A stretch of 64,000 nucleotides of DNA, from the NCBI GenBank assembly GCA_947172415.1, contig OX359199.1, forward strand, positions 2,692,001 through 2,756,000. The letters are read 5' to 3'. Below, in pieces: positions 48,344-58,611 of the stretch (position 1 is the first letter of the stretch; the number at the start of each line of letters is the position of its first letter). The notes beneath the pieces are model-generated. The model was not told the DNA's origin, ran no database searches, and was given only the letters and a program-made list of their open reading frames with translations. A program made the position numbers and the translations under genes. This DNA comes from Chondrosia reniformis. Its lineage: Eukaryota; Porifera; Demospongiae; Chondrillida; Chondrillidae.

Positions 48344-50223
48344 CTATGCCATTGGGGCAACAACATTTTGGTAGGCATCGTCTTTCAAGGCTTGTAATTG
48401 CACAACAGCCTTCTGCACTTCATCTGCAAAGGCATGATTGTGAGCATTCAAAACAACCATTTCTCCTTCTCTTACAATGAAAGCCTGCATTGCAGAAGAG
48501 TGACCTTTCAACAGATAATCAGGTTCCTTCCTCCAAGGGATGTATAGTAGCAGCAAACTGTAGTAATAGTCATCACCATGACTTTCTACTGTCTGTACTG
48601 GGATTTGAAGACAGGCTTGCTTCCTTCTCAGACGAACCCATCCCATGTCATTCTGCAACTGGTTACGAGGCTGTGCTGGTCCATTTCCAACTTTCCCAAC
48701 ACCTCGTGTATCTACATCATACCACACTGCAAAGTGAGCCAAGGTCATGCTTTCAAATTCTGGTGTGTCAGGTCTAGAGACATATCTATCAAAGATACCA
48801 GGGGCAAAAATATCAGAGGAATCATCCTCCAATTCAAGCAATTCAGACCTACTCTTGAGTAACCGCGTTCTCTTTTCTGGTCTGGTAGTGTTAAGGAATA
48901 CAACTTTTCTTGAATTTTCTTTCCGAGGCAAGTGACACAATCGATATGCTGCCTCCTGGGCACTCAACTCACGATGGGTCAGCATTGTGTTGCCAATCTT
49001 TGACAGACGCTTTCTTGTTGAAGCCTGAGGAGGCAAGCTTTCCGATGCATCTCGGATAGCTTTCCTGACCTCTTCACTTTCTGATTTACACATGTAGGAA
49101 CACACATATGCAGCTGTGCCATATACTGATCCAATCAATTGTATATCCATATTAGCTTTCCATGCCTTCAGAAGGTGTGTATAGTATGGATTGTAGTTTT
49201 CTTCCCCTGCTGATCTCTTCAAGACATAGAACCTGGACTTGTTTCCAGGATCATCATGGCTTTTCCGCCGTGTATCTTGTGACAGAGGTTGAGGAAAATC
49301 AAATCAGCAGTCTGCCACATTTTTCCCCTTCGTGTTGCTTTCCTGCAAGTGGATGTATGATGGTGCTGCTGCACTCTCAACACCAATGAACGAAGTTCTT
49401 CATCTTTGCAACCTTGTGTTGGAATATTCACAGAAATGTACCTATCAATGTACTGTGGAGCAATCTGCCTTCCAGCTGTAGTATCTAAGTTTGGAGCATC
49501 CCTTATCCACCACATGGAATGGACATGTGGAGATCCCCTCAACTGGAAATCAATTCTCCAAAAGTAGTCAACTACCTCACCAATAGGTTGCCCAGATCCT
49601 TTAATCACTTCCCTGAGGAAGCACTGAAAGCGATGTGCAAAATGCCTAGCTGTAAACACGGGATTTGTCCTCATCAGTTCTCTCCTCTCACTGGCTGATA
49701 AATTAGCTGCCTGTTCCTCTGACAGATTCTGACCCATACTCCTGCTTAGCACTATCATCAAGTCCACCCAATTATTTTGGTCAGCACTCAGTGTGACAAA
49801 GAATGTGGGAGGACCTAGGGTGCGAATCATGGCAAATAGCTGGATCTTTACTGAGTTCCAATAAGCCTGTGTGCCACGAATATCTCTCATGAAGCTATAA
49901 CAATTTTCACGCAAGTGAGGGTTATTTTCCAGGCGTCCTCGCAGCAAACCAGCTGTGAGTAGCTCCTTCTCATTGGTTTCCCTGTTAGACTTCTCACAGT
50001 GGCCTATTCTGAATGATTGCATCCTCATAGCAATGGAAATGCTTCTCTGCAACTTCAGGGCTTCTACAATGTTACAGGCCCAAAAGATATAAGCAGGATG
50101 ACACGCCCATCTTGAGTCAGCACTAAGCATTCTTGTTTGAAAATAATCTAGAGGTGTAACTTTGACTTCTCTGAGGGTGCCAAAACCATTTTTACCATTG
50201 GGGTAAAGGGTCGGAAAAGCCAA
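48344..50223 (-). pseudogene. Helitron Rep (HUH nuclease) region
   Basis: Helitron_like_N begins LAFPTLYPNGKNGFG, with PTFFVTLSADQNNWVDLM following. The HUH metal site is FQLRGSPHVHSMWWI (HVH). The catalytic pair lies further on in NMDIQLIG...AAYVCSYMCKSE, a Y-x4-Y arrangement with both tyrosines present. The enzyme would nick and rejoin DNA strands. A frameshift and a stop in place of arginine near 49320 (ADC-stop-FDFPQPLS) break the frame; the DPGNKSRFYVLKRS block is then in frame with 49222-48344. Upstream an in-frame TAA at about 50227 separates ENQNDL from VLAFPTLYP. Most of the domain is otherwise well preserved. Confidence 0.85.
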
Positions 50224-50226
50224 TAC

Positions 50227-51407
50227 TTATAAATCATTTTGATTCTCAAATATACTTAGTGGTGTGGTTGTTACTCTCTGCAACTTATGTATCTGTTGTT
50301 CTATTGGTATACTACCTTGTATCAAGTCAACAGCCTCTACAACGGGCTGTGGAGCATCCAACCTAACAATTCCTGTTTCATCCATTTCTAAAATATCTTC
50401 ATTCACATTTTCACCGTCAGTGACTTTTTCTTCTTTATGGTTGAACATGTCTTCTGACACCTTAGTGATGGTGATGTCACCATACAAGGGGTTATGTTGC
50501 TTTAACCATTTCAGAGCTTGCATCACATTGGAGTATCGACAGGTATGGTAAATTGTATCAGGGACAGAGCCATTTGGTTTACTTCCAACAGAGTCTGGCT
50601 GCTGAATGTAAAGAATATCTTCACCACTGGGTAAACGAGGGAGCTCTGAAATGACACTGTCAACATTAGAGGGAAAGTTGATTACCTGGCCTCTAACAGC
50701 CCTTTGTCCACCCCTTGGCAAAATGACCATTTTCATGAAAACAGTAGCCTTTGAAATCAAACGCTGCTCTAATATGTTTAGTCCAATGAACACTGAAGGG
50801 ACCTCTGGTACTTTCATTTTATTAAACTGTGATCCTGCTGGAATTTTCTTTCTTTCCATAGCACTCTTGCACTTGTTACACAACCAAACACTTTCTATAC
50901 TTTCTTGAACTGATTCATTCACCACAGCAAGTAGATCATTTGCCACATCACAGCTGTACAGGGCACCCAACTGCTCATAGCACGACCTTTCACATGAAAA
51001 ACACTTATGGGTCGGCCCCTTAAGAATTGCTTTTTCAAATGTTTGTAAGTTTTTTTCAACTTTAAACCTTGTTTTGAAGGTATTGAAATCTCAAGTCTTG
51101 GTACTTGCACAGCAGATGCAGTAACAACACCAGACTCAATTACACTTCCACCCACTTCCATGTCCACCTCTTCAGACTTTTGGCTGATAAGATTTTCCTT
51201 ACCAGTATCATCCATGACTGAATCATCACTTTGGGTTGATTCTCTTTGAACTTCCTTCAAACTGTCACTCTCCAACCCATCAGTGGATTCGTATATTGAA
51301 CTAATGCGGGTCACATTTACCTTGGTATTTGAAACAATGCTAGTACATGGTACACTACTGGTTATTTCTCCTTCTGAGTTACGTTTTTGCCTCCTCCATG
51401 TTTGCAT
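50227..51407 (-). pseudogene. Helitron DUF6570-like region
   Basis: 50970-50227 reads ESIESVWLCNKCKSAMERKK, FNKMKVPEVPSVFIGLNILE, QRLISKATVFMKMVILPRGG and QRAVRGQVINFPSNVDSVIS. This is the block that precedes Helitron_like_N in many animal Helitrons (I recall it as DUF6570). Immediately upstream CFSCERSCYEQLGALYSC supplies likely zinc cysteines in the same frame. The frame 51407-50919 covers a variable acidic linker (MDDTGKENLISQKSEEVDME) and shifts near 50990, so one frameshift is present. Role in transposition is not established. Confidence 0.65.
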
Positions 51408-51442
51408 TCTTAATCTTGCTTGCTCTTTTTCTCTCTCCAGTC

Positions 51443-52470
51443 TTAGAGTACTTTTTGTTTAGATTCATTAATCAATCTTATTTTCTTAAATTTGTTACCA
51501 CTGCTCAGTCTTGACTCCTGGTTTTTAGTCGATTCAGACTGCAACCTCTTCCTCTGATTTTCAGAGAGGGTACCAAGTCTTGCAGCACGATCTTCATTGC
51601 TTTCTGCCTGCAACCTCTCACTCTGATTTTCAGAGAGGGTAGTAAGTCTTGCAGCACCATCTGCACTGCTTTCTGACTGCAGCCTCTTACTCTGATTTTC
51701 AGAGAGGGTACCAAGTCTTGCAGCACGATCTTCATTGCTTTCTGTGTGCAACCTCTTACTCTGATTTTCAGAGAGGGTGGCAAGTCTTGCAGCACGATCT
51801 TCCTTGATTTCTCACTGCAACCTCTTACTCTGATTTTCAGAGAGGGTACCAAGTCTTGCAGCACGATCTTCATTGCTTTCTGCCTGCAACCTCTTACTCT
51901 GATTTTCAGAGAGGGTAGTAAGTCTTGCAGCACCATCTGCACTGCTTTCTGACTGCAGCCTCTTACTCTGATTTTCAGAGAGGGTACCAAGTCTTGCAGC
52001 ACGATCTTCATTGCTTTCTGTATGCAACCTCTTACTCTGATTTTCCAGAGAGGGTGGCAAGTCTTGCAGCACGATCTTCCTTGATTTCTCACTGCAACCT
52101 CTTACTCTGATTTCATAGAGGGTGGTAAGTCTTGCAGCACCATCTGCACTGCTTTCTGACTGCAGCCTCTTACTCTGATTTTCAGAGAGGGAGGCAAGTC
52201 TTGCAGCACGATCTTCATTCCTTTCTGACTGCAGCTTCTTACTCTGATTTTCAGAGAGGGTGGCAAGTCTTGTTGCACAATCTTCCTTGGTTTCTGAGTA
52301 CACTCGTTTCCTGTTATTTTCAGTGAGTGCAGCAAGCCTCACAGCACGTTGCTTCTCAGTCTCATATTGCAGCCGCCGTCTCTGGTTCTCTGACATTTTT
52401 AATAATCTTATACGGTGCTCTTCAACTGTTTCAGCATCTAGCCGCTTTCTCTGACATGCTGACAGCATGG
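51443..52470 (-). repeat. 23-residue (69-bp) tandem repeat domain of the Helitron protein
   Basis: About 13 tandem units of NQSKRLQSESNEDRAARLGT-LSE, each 69 bp, as measured between GCAACCTCT starts at 51541 and 51610. The charged, amphipathic, arginine-rich units are probably helical. Related ENQRKRL repeats are frequent near the N-terminus of animal Helitron-like proteins, where DNA or RNA contact is plausible but unproven. One unit (about 52110) has lost a base and another (about 52045) has gained one, so about 20 residues are read in a different frame before the repeat register returns. A TGA in the unit at about 51812 ends the long ORF. Confidence 0.8.
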
Positions 52471-53371
52471 CCAGTGTAGAACATTTCTTTATTGCACTGT
52501 CCATGTATTCTTGACTGTCAATTCCAGTTTGGTCCATAACTGGATTAACAGCTGATGTAGGCATTGTAAGTTCATCATGTATCTCATTCTGACGTGGGCC
52601 TGGGTTCAGTTCAACATCTCCACCCAGCAATAGCAGTATACTTAATGAACGAACTAAGCGAAAGTTGCCCTTACAGTAGCGCCTTCTGCGTAGCCGGTGA
52701 TGCAATGTACACCTAAACCATTGTCTTCGTTGATGGATGCACATATTCTTGTGCAATACAAAATCCAAATGATAATGCTTCATTGGAATGTCATGGTACT
52801 CCAAGGAATTAGTTGTAAAATGACCATGGCAAGGCTCATATGTTACTGACATAAGGATTGTGAAACCATCAAGGTTCATTTCATTCAGGTCAGGGTACAT
52901 TTTTATTTCATAGATCATACTGTAAGTAGAAGTACATATTTCAGATTGCCAAACACAAGACAATCCATTCCAGATACAGTGTGAGTGACCCCAGAATGAG
53001 GGTTCAGAACCCCGGCAGCAGGGTCCAGGACCCCAGTCACAGGTTGAGTAACCCCAACCACAGGGTGGGCAACCCCAGCCAGAGGGTAATTGACCCAAGC
53101 CACAGGGTGTGCAACCCCAGCCACAGGGTAATTGACCCCAGCCACAGGGTGATTTACTTTGACTCCAGAAACAGAGCCAAGAAATGACAGACTGAGTGTA
53201 ATTATGTTTGTAGATAGTGCCTATCATGACAGTCTGTTCATGTGAGATGTATGCAAATGGAGTGGTGTTAGAGTGAATACATACTTTGTATTGTTCATGT
53301 TTCAGACATCTATAGCCTGGAATAAAGAATAGAAAGGCAGCTAATATAAATACAAAAGAAAACCCAGTCAC
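51812..53371 (-). CDS. Helitron N-terminal polyprotein with 2A-like site
   Basis: A 519-codon frame. Residues 1-20 (MTGFSFVFILAAFLFFIPGY) form a hydrophobic signal-peptide or anchor-like segment. Residues 70-130 are Cys/Trp/Gly-rich repeats (PCGWGQL-type, 21 bp each). Residues 210-235 are strongly basic (RRRRYCKG). Residues 251-259 are GDVELNPGP, matching the D(V/I)ExNPG|P consensus at which ribosomes skip a peptide bond. Residues 260-519 start the 23-residue repeats. If 2A works, the first 258 residues are released and could enter the secretory path, while the Rep part stays cytosolic or nuclear. The start ATG (53371) is the first in frame before the hydrophobic run. The frame is open apart from the late TGA. 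Confidence 0.75.
   Translation of the reverse strand: MTGFSFVFILAAFLFFIPGYRCLKHEQYKVCIHSNTTPFAYISHEQTVMIGTIYKHNYTQSVISWLCFWSQSKSPCGWGQLPCGWGCTPCGLGQLPSGWGCPPCGWGYSTCDWGPGPCCRGSEPSFWGHSHCIWNGLSCVWQSEICTSTYSMIYEIKMYPDLNEMNLDGFTILMSVTYEPCHGHFTTNSLEYHDIPMKHYHLDFVLHKNMCIHQRRQWFRCTLHHRLRRRRYCKGNFRLVRSLSILLLLGGDVELNPGPRQNEIHDELTMPTSAVNPVMDQTGIDSQEYMDSAIKKCSTLAMLSACQRKRLDAETVEEHRIRLLKMSENQRRRLQYETEKQRAVRLAALTENNRKRVYSETKEDCATRLATLSENQSKKLQSERNEDRAARLASLSENQSKRLQSESSADGAARLTTLYEIRVRGCSEKSRKIVLQDLPPSLENQSKRLHTESNEDRAARLGTLSENQSKRLQSESSADGAARLTTLSENQSKRLQAESNEDRAARLGTLSENQSKRLQ
52595..52623 (-). other. 2A-like ribosome-skipping motif
   Basis: The codons read on the minus strand encode GDVELNPGP, preceded by a leucine-rich LSILLLLG. 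This fits the 2A pattern known from picornaviruses, some non-LTR retrotransposons and sponge and echinoderm genes. The skip would fall between Gly258 and Pro259 of the 519-codon frame. Only nine residues support it, but the motif is invariant at each key position. Confidence 0.8.
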
Positions 53372-56300
53372 ACAGCATAGAACAACCTACCGTTAAGATA
53401 CAATTGTTTGCATGTGAAAAAATTATTGAGATTTTTGAAAATTTGGCCGCTAAACACATTAGCCCTTTTTATATGCATTCGATCTTGTCTATCAAGATTA
53501 GCGCCACCCCTTGAGCAGCTAGCTGCCCCACCCACCACCTCAGACAACTGCCCCACCCACAGTCTTCTAGAATCACATGAAGGCACAATTATGAACTAAT
53601 AATAACTATTATATAGTAAACAGAAGTGATGATTTTGACTTACTCAAAAATGGCCACTTCAACATTATTGCCACTGTCGCTGATTCTTCCACAAACACGT
53701 TCAGTATCAACGCTTGAAGAAGTATTTCGTTGCGACGTGCTTGAAGTTAGTGTTGTCGATTTTTATAAATACAGCAATTAAATAGTGCAATAGAAATTCG
53801 TGCGCCCAGTTATTGCCTCGCATAATTATCAATAAAACTCACACATACAATATTGTCACTTTAAGGAATCAATGATGGCTTAGTTGGCTTGTGTTCTGTG
53901 CAGCCTTTCTTACTGTTTTTTTCCATGTTCACTGTTCTGGGATGATTCCTTCTGCATAGGGTAAAAAGGATGTAGTGTTAATGTTGCATGCAATTTATAC
54001 ATAAAATTAACTTGTCAGCTAGCCAGTTCTGCCTGCACTGTGCATACCATAAATGCAGTTTCATAAGCAACTAAATTCAGTTTTCACTCATTTATATACC
54101 TTGGAAAGCTATATATATATATTGAAATAAAGAATGTCGTTAACTACCTTCCAATTGCTAAATATGGGAGGTGTACGTAAGTTTTCCAAAGGCAATTAAG
54201 TATTGCATAATAAGACTAGGTTCGTATACAACTCTTAAATGGATTGGAAACAACAGGATGTGAGCAAGGGTTGTTATGCTTCCAAATGTTTGTCTTAGAA
54301 GTGTAAAGATGGCCGTAGTCAGACACACTTTATCGTTTGTTTTTGACAGTGTATATAATCTGGAACCACATTTTGTGTTACTATAATTTAAAAAGCATAT
54401 ATTTCTCTTATTATTAATCAAGTGAGAGATACATTGTAACGATGAGTTCAGAAAGTAACTCTACTTTAACAGATTTATATCAGGAGACTCCATGTTCTAA
54501 GATAGAGACACTCAAAGGACAATTTACCCATCTGAAGCGTTTTTCTTTACTGTACTAAAAGGATGGCCTATTTTACTTCTCTTCTATTAACTAGTGGAGT
54601 CAGTTTAGTACATGACAATGTTATTAGGGATATGCTGTATTCATTAAAGAACTTAGCGGTGCTACTACTACAGATACATAAATGATTTATGTGATTCTTT
54701 GTATATAATGGCAAGTTCCTGTCTTTTCTCCATTCTATGCCTATATTACCTAGCAAGGTAACCTTTCGATCGACAGCTTGAAAAGCTTGGCGTCATTGCT
54801 GACGCTTTATAGCTTATTCTATACAACTGGAAGCGTTACCACCTCGATCGCTCTATATCATATATTATCTATAAGAATTGGACTTGAATCTGCTCCCCTT
54901 ATCGTACCATGACCCTAATACTTGGGCTAATCGCCGAACGAATTGGTAACGTTCAAAGTGATATACGAGAATCATATGAAATCCTTTATTGTATCCCACT
55001 TCAAAGGCTATTCGACGTATCAAGTCCTTTATAAAAGCATTTTAGCTCATCAACGTCCCGGAAACGCTGTACCAAAAACGGAATTTCAACAAACATGGTG
55101 ATAGCCACGTGTAGGCGGATACCAATCCATAGTCATTCTTCTTTTCCTAAGTAGAAGTCGGATTAAAGTATTAATTTAAGATGAATCTTACAGTTTAAGA
55201 AAGTAGGAAGAAAAGGAAGGGAATCTGAATGAATAAATACAACTCTTTCAAATGGATAGATGTGCAGCTGAAACTTGGTGTCAGCATTCACAAACCGACA
55301 GCTAAGTATACATTTCTGTAGGTTCAGATTATGGTACATTAAGGTTGTGGGAAGTGGATACTGGTTATTGTTCATCCCTAAATCATATCCAAAGAGTTTC
55401 TCACAAAGGGGTAAGATTTTCTTGTCATTCACGTGGCTAAAAAACTTTGGGACCAGCCGTCCTTAGCATAGCAAGGGAACGTCACCAAAGAAATTATGCC
55501 TATATTAAACCATAGATTATCTATACTACGTTACGTTACGTAGTATACATAATCTATGATTAAACCTCACTGTCTCATCCTTACAGTACCATCATCTTTA
55601 TCACTATCATTGTAATATTGGCCCTTGTTTATTGATAACATAATTTGAAAAAGTATATTAAACGTTATAGTAAAGGTATTACTACGCATAGATGTAATTT
55701 GTCGTAAACAAAGACAAAATAATAACGTACGGCGCTTGACATAATTATGGATATCATGTAATATGGCTAAAAATCAAAAGAAGGCTTTCAGAGCGCAAAA
55801 GACTAGTGTATTCATTTGGCAGGTGCCGTCGGTGTCTTTGCCGTACGCTTCTTATTACTGATTAGCATGATTATCAATAGATGATACAAACATTACAGTG
55901 TTTATTATAAACAGTTTATAAACAAATATTGTCATGTTTGTAAACACGGAAATCTAATTTAAGTTAGAAGTAAACTTACAGCCTAAATGTACTGCAAGAC
56001 TTTAGTAGAGGGAAGTCATGAGCTGTAAGACTATAAAACTAACAGAAAAGTGCAGGCACCGTGAAATCCCTATGCTGTATTTCAAATAAAATTTTGATAT
56101 GGCTTTCATCTTCGAATACTTGTAAACAAAATGCCCAACGCTTAGGCTAACTTCGGCACACTATTTTAAGCTTTAATTAGCTTTCTCTTCACTAGCGTCA
56201 CTGATGAAAATGGCAGTGATGAAAACTGAACTAATGAAAACACAAGTAAAGCCTGCGTACAAGGTTTTAAAGACTTACAGACTTCAAATGACGAATTGGA

Positions 56301-56571
56301 ACCGGTGAAACGTATGCTTGATGCCTTAATACTGAAATATGAGCAAGTAGCTCGAGTACAGGGCTGCCTACTATAACTTGATTTGATAATGTGTTTCCCT
56401 CCCTCTACAGTGTAGCACCCTACGTCTTTGTGCTCACCGATTCTTGACATGGAGTAGTGTAAATAAAAATCTTTATATCGATTGTACACTGCTTTTGTTT
56501 AGAGACGGCGATCAAAGGCCAAATCGTCTTTACATAATTATAAGTTAATGTATAAGCAGCGCATATATAAT
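53372..56571. other. Upstream of Helitron; no gene recognised
   Basis: 53400-53800 may contain the Helitron 5' terminus and promoter but no diagnostic end was found. Unrecognised minus ORFs occur at 54158-54421, 55163-55432 and 56166-56489. A strong hairpin lies at 55511-55558. Confidence 0.35.
55511..55558. repeat. 20-bp stem hairpin
   Basis: CATAGATTATCTATACTACG (55511-55530) and its inverse (55539-55558) pair with one mismatch around an 8-base loop TTACGTTA. Flanks TTAAAC/GATTAAAC hint at a small foldback element. Confidence 0.7.
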
Positions 56572-57835
56572 ATAGTATGTACTAGTTGAAAACACTAGTT
56601 ATAGTGTACTTGTTATATGTACTATTTTTATGTACTGGTTGTACGTTCTAGATATATGTACTGGTTGGATGTACTAGTGTATGTACTAGTTATATGAACT
56701 AGTCCTATGTATTAGTTTTATGTGCTAGTTACGTACTAGTAGTATTTACTAGTCGTATGTACTGGATGATTGTACTGGTAGTGTGTACTAGGAATATGTA
56801 ATAGTAGCATGAATTAGTGATATCTATTTGTTGTATATACTGGTTGTAATCACTAGTAATAGGTCCCAGTTTTATTTACTAGTTGTATATACTAGTTGTA
56901 TGTACTAGTTGTATATACTAGCTGTATGTACTAGTTGTATGTACTAGTTGTATGTACTAGTGGTAATCACTAGTTATAGGTACTAGTTATATGTACTAGT
57001 AGTAGGTACAAGTTGTAGGTACTAGTTGTATATTCTAGTTTTATGTACCAGTTGCATATACTAGTTATGTACTAGTGGTATGCACTACTTTTATGTACTC
57101 GTCGTATGTGCTAGTTGTATGTATTGGTTGAATTAAATGTTTGTATGTACTAATTGTATGTACTAGTTTTGTATTATTTGTATGTAGTATTTATATGTAC
57201 TATTTATATGTGTATGTTCTAGTTATCCTTACTAGTTCTATGTACAAGTTGTATGTACTAGTTGCATGTATTACTTCTTTGAACTAGTTGTAGGTACTAG
57301 TTGTATGAACTAGGTCTATTTCGGGTTGTATGTATTCGCTACTAGTTGTATGTACTAGCTTTTAGTATATACTAGTACTAATTATATTTCCCAGTTTTAG
57401 TAACTACTTGTGTGTACTAGTTGTATGTACTAGTTGTATGTACTAGTTATATGTGTATGTTCTAGTTATATGTTCTACTTGTATGTACAAGTTGAATGTA
57501 CTAGTTATGTATTAGTAGTATGAAATATTTATTTGTACTAATTATATGTGAATGTTCTAGTTATCCTTACTAATTCTATATACAAGTTGTATGTACACGT
57601 TGTATGTACGCGTTGTATGTACACGTTGTATGTACGCGTTGTATGTACTACTTGTATAATTAGTTCTATCAACAAGTTGTATGTACTAGTTGTAGGTACT
57701 AGTTGTAAATACCAGTTGTATATTCTAGTTGTTTGTACTTCTAATATGTACTAGTTGTATGTACTAGCTTTCTGTACTGGTTGAATGTACCGGTAGCATG
57801 TACGAGTAATATGTACTAGTTGTATGTACTAGTTA
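56572..57835. repeat. 13-bp ACTAGT satellite, array 2
   Basis: Degenerate ACTAGTTGTATGT units. At 57592-57650 a local 26-bp dimer alternates ACACGTTGTATGT and ACGCGTTGTATGT. ORFs inside are repeat translations. Confidence 0.9.
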
Positions 57836-58611
57836 TGTCATTATATAGCCTTGCATCCCATCAAGTGCTGTCACTGGGATTGTCAGTTGGTGTCACAGAT
57901 CTTTGGTTGGATCCACAGCTTGTGTTCTTCAATGCGGCCATCCAGCATCTAGGCAGTTCCAGACCTCCTTCCCTGTTGAGGGATGGGTGATTCAGTCCAA
58001 TGTGGATGGCCTCCTTTATTAGTAGCTCCTTGGCGGTCCTGGCCCAGTCAACCACGGAGACTTCCTCCCACTTGATTGGACATCGGAGAAACAGTGAGAA
58101 GACTGGAGACCAGAGTGAAGGAGCACAGAGATGCATGTCAGAAGGCAGCACTGGAGAAGTCAGCACTGGCGGAGCACGCATGGAAGAACCACCATCCAAT
58201 CAAGTGGGAGGAAGTCTCCGTGGTTGACCGGGCCAGGACCGCCAAGGAGCTACTAATAAAGGAGGCCATCCACATTGGACTGAATCACCCATCCCTCAAC
58301 AGGGAAGGAGGTCTGGAGCTGCCTAGATGCTGGATGGCCGCATTGAAGAACACAAGCTGTGGATCCAACCAAAGATCTGTGACACCAACTGACAATCCCA
58401 GTGACAGCACTTGATGGGATGCAAGGCTATATAATGACAAATACTCACACTAGCTTCATTTTCGCCCTGAAGAAGATCAGAGTACCCTGACCGAAACGTC
58501 GGCAAGACAAACTTGTTCTTTTTTGTCTTTTCACCCTGGTATTAGAGAACTTAACCCCTTTTTTGATGACTGCGCCAGCGGAGAAGCCCTCACTTCATTC
58601 GTAGTAGTTTA
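57836..58611 (+). mobile_element. Penelope-like element fragment as a snap-back palindrome
   Basis: The left arm 57836-58080 is the reverse complement of 58195-58439, with only one difference noticed in 245 bp. The spacer 58081-58194 is 114 bp. The plus-strand frame 58076-58414 encodes the C-terminal part of a GIY-YIG domain (GETVRRLETRVKEHRDACQK, ALAEHAWKNHHPIKWEEVSV, ARTAKELLIKEAIHIGLNHP). The left arm carries the same C-terminus on the minus strand. The 3' tail holds a hammerhead core at 58464-58503. It interrupts the 13-bp satellite. This is a different PLE subfamily from the 11690 and 46815 fragments. The near-identity of the arms indicates a young event. Confidence 0.8.
58464..58503 (+). 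ncRNA. Type I-like hammerhead ribozyme of a PLE
   Basis: Order: GCC (stem I, 58464-58466), CTGAAGA (58467-58473), stem II AGATCAG...CTGACC with one mismatch, GAA (58493-58495), short stem III AC/GT, C at 58500 as the cleavage-site base, and GGC (58501-58503) closing stem I with GCC. Every core position fits CUGANGA...GAAA...UH. Stem III is the self-complementary ACGT, so activity may need a dimer, as described for PLE and retrozyme hammerheads. Predicted cut is between 58500 and 58501. Confidence 0.65.

Larger units (their letters stand above)
47690..53371 (-). mobile_element. Autonomous-type Helitron, 3'-truncated by a PLE, with a 2A-like site
   Basis: A rolling-circle transposon reads leftwards. 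In order it has an N-terminal signal-like and PCGWG-repeat region, a 2A-like motif, 23-residue repeats, a DUF6570-like region, Helitron_like_N with the HUH motif, the Rep tyrosines and a PIF1/RecD-like helicase cut after motif II. The 3' hairpin and CTRR end expected of a Helitron are lost at the PLE junction near 47690, and the 5' TC end was not located. Few disruptions (single in-frame stops and some frameshifts) imply a recent insertion. Confidence 0.8.

Noticed and set aside
51505-52092. 195-codon minus ORF with IRVRGCSQKA repeats
   Set aside because: It is the out-of-frame shadow of the 69-bp Helitron repeat; the NQSKRLQ frame links to the 2A site and matches Helitron repeats.
52915-53145. 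76-codon minus ORF (GVNYPVAGVAHPV repeats)
   Set aside because: It is another frame of the 21-bp minisatellite within the Helitron N-terminal ORF.
57861-58199. 112-codon minus ORF identical in its C-terminus to the plus ORF at 58076-58414
   Set aside because: It is not a second gene: it is the inverted arm of the PLE palindrome.
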